NCBI GenBank assembly: GCA_030770535.1
Contig: JASVEC010000005.1
Coordinates: 1,488,001-1,552,000, forward strand
Origin: Batkoa obscura
Lineage: Eukaryota > Entomophthoromycota > Entomophthoromycetes > Entomophthorales > Batkoaceae
Direction: 5' to 3'
DNA: 64,000 bases
The notes beneath the pieces were generated by a model that saw nothing but the letters and a program-made list of their open reading frames with translations, searched no databases and had not been told where the DNA came from. Made by a program: the position numbers and the translations under genes. Of the stretch, positions 58,272 to 64,000 are shown in pieces (position 1 is the stretch's first letter; each line of letters starts with the position of its first letter).

Positions 58272-59598
58272 TTACTCATCAACTGATGGTGGGATATCTT
58301 CTCTTTCTTGGACTGGAGAACGAGTATCTAAATCATTTTCACGATGTTCTTCATGCTCACGTTCATCTCTTGGTGAAAGATCTTCCTTATGTTTAGGAAT
58401 ATCCTCTGGAGATAAAGAACCACGTGGGGAGCGATCAATCGAATGATCACGTGCAGGTCCACGAGGAGATAATGAACGGGAGTAAGAGCGACGACGAGGA
58501 GAACGTCCACGACGACGTGGTGGGGAGCGTGAACGAGATGGTGAGCGTCTACGACGACGTGGTGGAGAACGAGAATAGGACGGAGATCTAGAACGATGAG
58601 AACGTCCTCCTCTAGTTGAACCCTATAAATTATTAGTATAAATAATAAATAGGCTAATATAAAGTACATCAGTTAAACGAAGTTTATTTCCTTTAAATTC
58701 AGCATCTTGAAGACGATCTAAAGCATATCTCATATCATCGTGACTATGGAATTCAACAACGCTATTTAAAATTTATATAAATTATTAATACTAATAATGG
58801 CAATGATATAAATTACCCTTGGCCTTCTCTTTGTTTATGACAATCAGCAAAGGCAACTTCACCAGCCTTTTTCATAAAATCTTTAAGGTCCTAATAATTG
58901 GAATGGTAAAATTAAATTTAACTCTACAGATTTTAATTATTTAATGTTGGATTGGCTTGGTTGGACTCAAACTGGAATTGGTCAATGGACCTTGAAGTCT
59001 TGGCACTTGGTCAAATATGGTTATGCCGTGGCCAAGACAAACAAAGAAAACTATGACATTTAAAATAAATATCTTATTCCTTGTTTGTATACTTTTTAAC
59101 TTAATTTAATAATTAATACTTACCTGCCAACTAGCTGAAGTAGGGACATTATCCACAATTACTCGATTATTGGTATGAACTGGAGGATTTGGACGATTAA
59201 AGGATGTTCTGGTAGCATTATTAGTCAATTATTAAACGATACAATACAAAATCACTTACTCACGATATGTACGACCACCACCTCTAGCATATTGGACAAT
59301 AATTCTATTTACTTGTTAGATTTATTTCATTTAATTAAAATAATAGTTTACCTTTCACCGAGGAAGTCACGTCCATCAAGTTCATAGACTGCGTCATCAG
59401 CATCCCTTGAGTCACGGAATTCCTAATAAAATAATTAATAAATTGAAATGTTAAATAAAATAATAACAATAATACCACAAAGCCATAACCATTTCTTAAA
59501 TGGATTTCTCTAAGCTCGCCATAGCCACGTAAAAGTTTTTCGATATCTCTTTCACGAGTATCGCGTGGTAAACGACCAAAATATACACGGGTACCCAT
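58272..59598 (-). CDS. SRSF1-like SR splicing factor
   Basis: Seven exons (59598-59476, 59422-59352, 59304-59260, 59208-59124, 58890-58817, 58761-58668, 58622-58272) give 280 residues. RRM1 starts at once (RVYFGRLPRDT as RNP2, NGYGFVEF across a splice as RNP1). After an RGGGR linker, the second RRM carries SWQDLKDFM, the hallmark of the pseudo-RRM of SRSF1-type proteins. From about residue 164 there is an RS domain rich in RSRSPS, SPPRRR and SYSRS, then an acidic SPED/EHEEHRE tail. The protein should bind exonic purine-rich RNA, recruit U1/U2 factors and be phosphorylated by SRPK kinases in the nucleus. Intron 4 (58891-59123) is longer than the others and holds a GC-richer hairpin. Confidence 0.92.
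58925..59060. other. GC-richer hairpin segment inside SR intron 4
   Basis: In an otherwise AT-rich intron this 135-bp patch is visibly richer in G and C. It holds an 8-bp perfect stem, GTCTTGGC (58997-59004) with GCCAAGAC (59031-59038). On the plus strand the stem is followed by AAACA. Candidates are an intronic small RNA (H/ACA-like) or a regulated cassette exon; neither is established. Confidence 0.4.
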
Positions 59599-60558
59599 TT
59601 TATGTTAGTTATAAAGTTCTTCAAAAAAATTAAAAATTAAAAATTAATGCAATTACTAAAGCTATTTATAATTTCTATCAACCAATGATTTATCGATTAT
59701 TTTTAGGTGGTCAATCACGTTAAGAACCAATCATTGTTCTGAAGTTCGATTTTAGCTAATATTTAATCATTATTATTGGTTGAAATTAAATTGAGTTAGC
59801 TTACAACGCAAAGAATGATGTAATGAAAAATGAGTGCTATGGCTTTAAGCCTTTGTTGTCAATAAGTAATTTGATTTAAATTTAGCTTTTCGCAATAATT
59901 TGGAGCGAAATCAACTTTTTTCAAATTTCGAATATTTAGTGAGCTAAGTTCTATACAGGACTATGTAAGCTATTTGATGTTAAACTTAAAAAGCTTAACT
60001 AGTTAAAGTCTTATAGATTCTGATTAATTAATTGTATATAAGATTTTAAATTAAGAGTCAATTAAGTATGGCATGAAACTTTTGACTGATAGCATTGCTA
60101 TGCCGGTATGCTTATATAATCGGGCTAGTACAGCTGGATGTTACGAGGTATAGTGACTTACACGTTTTTAGCTTACTATCTTCAAATGCAAATAGTTAGC
60201 TAATATTTAAAGATACCGATCTGTAATCAAATCCAAATAATAAATACTTAAATTTGTTAAAATAATGTAAAGAACATGTAAATATACATTTCTTAAAAAA
60301 ATATTATGCAGTTCAATGTGCTTCTTTTATTAGGTATTTGTATTAAATATTTAATTTTACATTATATATCATTTACTTGACTTTATCCATTTTACTGATA
60401 CTATTAATTTTATTAAAACATTTAAAGATACATATTATTTGCAAATTCATTATACAAACCTCTTTCTCTACGTGAAATAAGTTAAAACAATTAAGATTAT
60501 AATATTTTATTAATAATGCATTTAAATTTAACGACATATTTCAATAACCTGTCCTTTT
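59599..60558. other. Spacer, no gene seen
   Basis: Upstream of the SR gene and downstream of OST2. A slightly GC-richer patch near 60080-60150 has no recognised identity. Confidence 0.5.
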
Positions 60559-61047
60559 TTATCCTAAAAAGTTTGTAACAAAGAAGAGTAAAATTATGTT
60601 ACAAAAAATAAAGTCTCCAAAAGCTCTATAAATTAATTAATTAATTAAAGGGACTACTATCAATACTATAAACTAAAACTACCTCATAGGAGATATATGA
60701 GTAAACTCACTGTTTTTTGGATTAACTTGGATCCTAAGGTTAGCTATTAAAAAAATATCAGTATCTCTATAATCTAAATATATGAAGGCAAATAAGTTAC
60801 CGGCCAATATAAAACTCCCAACAGTCGAAATAAACCCAGCCAAGAAAGCGTTGTATGGAAAAGTACCCGCTAAAAGTAAATAAATAAACTGTAATATGCC
60901 AGTTAATAAAATAAATGTCATATAAGCATCGATCAATTTTAGATTATTAGTCGTGCTCTTTTGGTAGGATTCCCAGACCTTGCTGACTATTTCGCTGAGA
61001 TTGACTTGCCCAGTGGTAATTGTGCTATCTCCTTCCTGTTTGCCCAT
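60559..61047 (-). CDS. OST2: Oligosaccharyltransferase subunit Ost2/DAD1
   Basis: Three exons (61047-60801, 60743-60683, 60625-60559) give 124 residues. The small ER membrane subunit stabilises the oligosaccharyltransferase that N-glycosylates nascent proteins. Conserved: [68 protein letters not shown] and the terminal FVTNFLG. Two to three membrane helices. Intron 1 is 57 nt and has no stop in frame, so unspliced reading adds 19 residues inside the third helix region; intron 2 splits ISPMR-AFGDF. The usual ISPERAFADF is ISPMRAFGDF here. I chose MGKQ as the start; an ATG seven codons upstream is also in frame. Confidence 0.92.
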
Positions 61048-61613
61048 TTTGTTATTAAAGAAAATCAATAATTTTGAAAATGATTATTTTTTTGGTTTTT
61101 ATAAGCAGTAAGCCAATTAAATTAGGGCATGACATAGCTGATTTGTATTTAAAATATTAATATTTAAAATTTTATATCATTATTATTATATTATTATGTA
61201 AAGACAATAGGTACTTTATCGAGTATGTAAACTTAATTATTATAACAGAATGAACAGGAACTACTAGTTTGATTATAATATTGAATAAATAACCAGTAGC
61301 AGTAATATATCAATTTAAAAATAGTAATTAGTTTAAAAAAGTACTTAATGTTACTAATAATATTGCATGTAATGAATTTATAGTTATTAATACAAATAAA
61401 CTAACGTCAAATTTTGATTTAATGCTATTAAAAATACATCAATAACAACAATATGACAGTATAATATATAATATTATAGTTTTATAACTTTCTACAACAT
61501 CTAAGTTCCAAATTTTTGATTAAATTTGATTGGACATTTCATAAAAGCCACTTGAGTAAGTGTCAAGTAACTCTAAAAAAGGACAAAAATCATTTTATTT
61601 TTATAACTTCAAA
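61048..61613. other. Divergent promoter region, OST2 and ARPC3
   Basis: AT-rich; no recognised element. Confidence 0.5.
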
Positions 61614-62265
61614 ATGCCAGTAAGATTAATCAAACCAATTCAAACGAAACACCTCAACTAACTTTTATATTAGGCTTATCATTCCAATTTCAATGAAGAA
61701 GAGGTACAACAATTAGGTAACATGAGTATGTTACCTTTTAAAACCAAAATAAGAGGACCTATCTTATCCACCAGTTTTACTTCAGAAGAAGAAGACATCG
61801 TTGACGAATCGTTCAATTTATTTCGTGCTAATTGTTTATTTAAGAATTTCGAAATCAAAGGTGGAGCGGATAGAACTTTGATTTATTTAACTTTATTCAT
61901 TTCCGAATTATTAAATAATTTACCTAAAAGTGCAAGTAGTCAAAATGAAGTACAAAAACATTTAAATAATATTGCTTTACAATCTTTTGCTATTCCCGGG
62001 GATCCAAGTTTTCCGTTAAATGCTCTTTTTTCACCTCCAAAGGACCGTCATGAAGCTGGTAAGTAGTTTTTATGAATTAGTGTTTTTTGAAATAATCAAT
62101 GATTATTTATGTTAATTTATTATAGATTTATTACGTCAATATATATCTCAATTAAGACAAGAAACAGTATTAAGATTTTTGGAAAGAGTTTATGGTCAAG
62201 AAACTATTCCATCTAAATGGTGGACTATGTTTACTAAACGTAAATTTATGGGTAAATCTCTTTAA
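61614..62265 (+). CDS. ARPC3: Arp2/3 complex subunit 3 (p21)
   Basis: Three exons (61614-61619, 61674-62058, 62126-62265) give 176 residues; the human protein has 178. The first coding exon is just ATG CCA, so the conserved MPAYHS start appears only after splicing. Conserved blocks: GNMSMLPFKTKIRGP, DIVDESFNLFRANCLFKNFEIKG, ADRTLIYLTLFISELL, FAIPGDPSFPLNALF, QYISQLRQETVLRFLERVY, and PSKWWTMFTKRKFMGKSL at the end. The subunit bridges Arp3 and the rest of the seven-protein complex that nucleates branched actin. It converges on NOC3 with 126 bp between stops. Confidence 0.95.
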
Positions 62266-62391
62266 AAATAAAACCCAAATTTGTTTGTTATTTATTGTTA
62301 TTATTATTGTTATACTAGAATTATTGTTTTATTGTATATTGTTTTGTTTATTCTATTTTATTTTATTAAATCGAATCTATTTTTCAGCAAG

Positions 62392-64000
62392 TTATTTTCT
62401 AATTTGAGTAGCTCTAATAGTTTCCAAAGCAGCACTTTTAAGTTTAGGATCATAATAAGTATTGAATAAAGCAGGTAAATCAAAGAGATGTGTACTGAAT
62501 GGATTAGCTGCATCTGGATCCACAGCAAATGGCTGAAAGGAGCCTTCTCCAGCCACTTCTTCAGAAGAAAGCATACGATCAAGACCAGGGTATTTCTTTT
62601 ATTATTAAAAAATTATTGTTTAGTGTTTATATTTTAAAAATAAATAATATGCTTACAATTAAAAAGGCCTTACACATACCCATAAGTTTAGCAGCTGTAG
62701 GCTGAGGATAATAAAAACATAGGGCAGATAGTCTCTTCAAGAAGGAAGCAGCTCTTAATAAACTAACCCTTTCACGTCTAAAAAATAAAGCATCTAAACA
62801 ATCAATAACTAAATGATAAATTGATGGAGCAATAAATTGATCTTTTTTTTGTGAATTATTTTTATCACTTTCAATTTCTAAATTATTTTCACATGAAGGT
62901 AAATATGCTACTTTTAATATAAGATCATACATATATGTATAAAAATCTTTCAAATCTAAATTTAAAGCTTGTCCTTGTCCAGACAACAATTTAAACGCTG
63001 TCAATATACATAATAATTGACAACGTATTACTTCTACTGAGGAATGAACTATTGGATCGACTATATCCGATTTATTATTATTTGGGGAATTTAATCCTTC
63101 TTTAAGTATCTTTTTTAATACTAATAATAGATCACTAAAGAAATCTACACTAATAAGATGTCCAAACCTAAAAACAAATTTTAATATATAAACTAAATTA
63201 GTAGTAAATTAAAATTTACTTTGAAAGACCTTCAAGGGTTACAGGAAATAAACGAGTACTTGGAGCTTCTTTCAAAACACGGAAGTAAATGATAAAAATA
63301 CTTTTTAATAACTCAGATTGAACTTTATCTTTTTCTTCAACTGTATATTCGGCTTCGGCTTCTTGCATCTCTCTTTTAATTTCTTTTTGAGCCTTCATTC
63401 TTTTCTTTCTCTTTTTGGATAAATGCTCTTTACGTTCATCTAATAATTTTTTATCAACAACCATTTTTCTTTTATTTTGCTTATCTTTATCCTTTTTATT
63501 TTTATTATCTGAATCTTTTTTAATTAAATTATCGCTTAATTTTAAATGAATAAAAATCCTTAATACTTTGGCTGCTATTTTATATTCTTTATGTTTAATA
63601 CTTTTTGTTAAACTTTGTACTAATTTTAAGCTACTATAACCTATTTCATCTTCTTTGAATAATCTAACACTATATTCAATACATCTATCTAAATCTATAT
63701 CTTCATTAGTGGTACTCATTTTACGAGCTATAAATTGAATGATATCATCTTCAAAATTAAAACCAGCTTTTGATACCATCAACTCTGTTAAGCATTTAAT
63801 TACTATTGTCTTAAACCCTTCATATTTTTCATTATTTTGAACTGAAGCTAAATAAAACAAAATATTATACTAATATTATAAATTATATAATAAATAGAAC
63901 TACCTTTATATTGATTAATTAAAGTTTTTATATAAGATTGATAAGAAGAAACTAAAGATTCTTCGTAAATTCTTTGTTTTTTAACTTCTTTGGATACTTT
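62392..64000 (-). CDS. NOC3: Nucleolar complex protein 3, 3' part (runs off the window)
   Basis: Exons seen: beyond 64000 to 63904, 63847-63220, 63167-62657, 62595-62392; phases close. The start lies outside the window. A helical repeat part (SLVSSYQSYIKTLINQYKAS, FKTIVIKCLTELMVSKAGFNFE) is followed by a lysine-rich stretch with LDERKEHLSKKRKKRMKAQKE. The NOC/CBF block comes next: LLKSIFIIYFRVLKEAPSTRLFP, LEGLSKFGHLISVDFFSDLL, TAFKLLSGQGQALNLDLKDFYTYMYD, and a C terminus with DPDAANPFSTHLFDL. Noc3 pairs with Noc2 in export of pre-60S ribosomal particles and has also been linked to replication initiation in yeast, which is interesting beside CDC6 and MCM6 but not evidence of linkage. Confidence 0.92.

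Noticed and set aside
58328-58669. 113-codon frame rich in Val/His across the SR domain
   Set aside because: It is the RS-repeat exon read in another frame; repeats of CGT/TCT codons create long open shadows.
62192-62469. Hydrophobic frames between ARPC3 and NOC3
   Set aside because: They overlap the ARPC3 and NOC3 3' ends in other frames and have no independent support.

Overview
The window looks like nuclear DNA from an AT-rich, early-diverging filamentous fungus. Compact genes with short GT-AG introns (about 35-110 nt, one of 233 nt) sit in long AT-rich spacers. Fungal-type genes occur (a Zn2Cys6 regulator, a fused THI6, ATP15) next to ARPC3, an SRSF1-like SR protein, secreted tyrosinases, a true trypsin and M14 carboxypeptidases. 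That mix, with the base composition, suggests an entomophthoralean such as Conidiobolus sensu lato. This placement is inference; no rRNA or organelle marker is present.

Layout. 1-4.8 kb: a secreted tyrosinase (minus) among about 100-bp MITEs. 4.8-9.3 kb: GSH1 and THI6 converge across a short-unit satellite, followed by tRNA-Pro. 9.9-11.1 kb: carboxypeptidase B-like protease. 11-31 kb: gene-poor repeat territory holding two 2.84-2.88 kb TIR transposons, their MITEs, a second short element family, and two tandemly duplicated tyrosinase genes. 31-46 kb: GIS2/CNBP zinc-knuckle protein, CDC6, two tail-to-tail serine beta-lactamase-family genes, a Zn2Cys6 factor and a long-chain acyl-CoA synthetase. 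46-64 kb: MCM6, ATP synthase epsilon, a carboxypeptidase B-like gene converging on a trypsin gene, an EAPP-like gene, a small unknown gene, an inverted copy of one beta-lactamase-family gene, an SR splicing factor, OST2/DAD1, ARPC3 and the 3' part of NOC3.

Functional themes. Housekeeping genes cover DNA replication licensing (CDC6, MCM6), glutathione and thiamine synthesis, ATP synthesis, N-glycosylation, actin nucleation, splicing and ribosome assembly. The accessory genes are secreted: three tyrosinases with a shared promoter box, a trypsin with Asp189, and two carboxypeptidases carrying the basic-specificity Asp255. Trypsin exposes C-terminal Lys/Arg and the carboxypeptidases can remove them, so they form a plausible protein-digesting set.

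The most notable structures are: (1) a TA-targeting transposon family whose two copies share the same A7 frame change and in-frame UAG and whose ends resemble those of the abundant MITE; (2) transposon insertions whose empty sites are preserved elsewhere in the window; (3) a tyrosinase duplication with conversion-like mosaic identity but diverged promoters; (4) a 1.88-kb inverted duplication that begins at a start codon. All gene models were spliced by eye from reading frame, splice signals and family conservation; exon phases were checked arithmetically. I saw no rRNA, CRISPR array or clear virus-like element.
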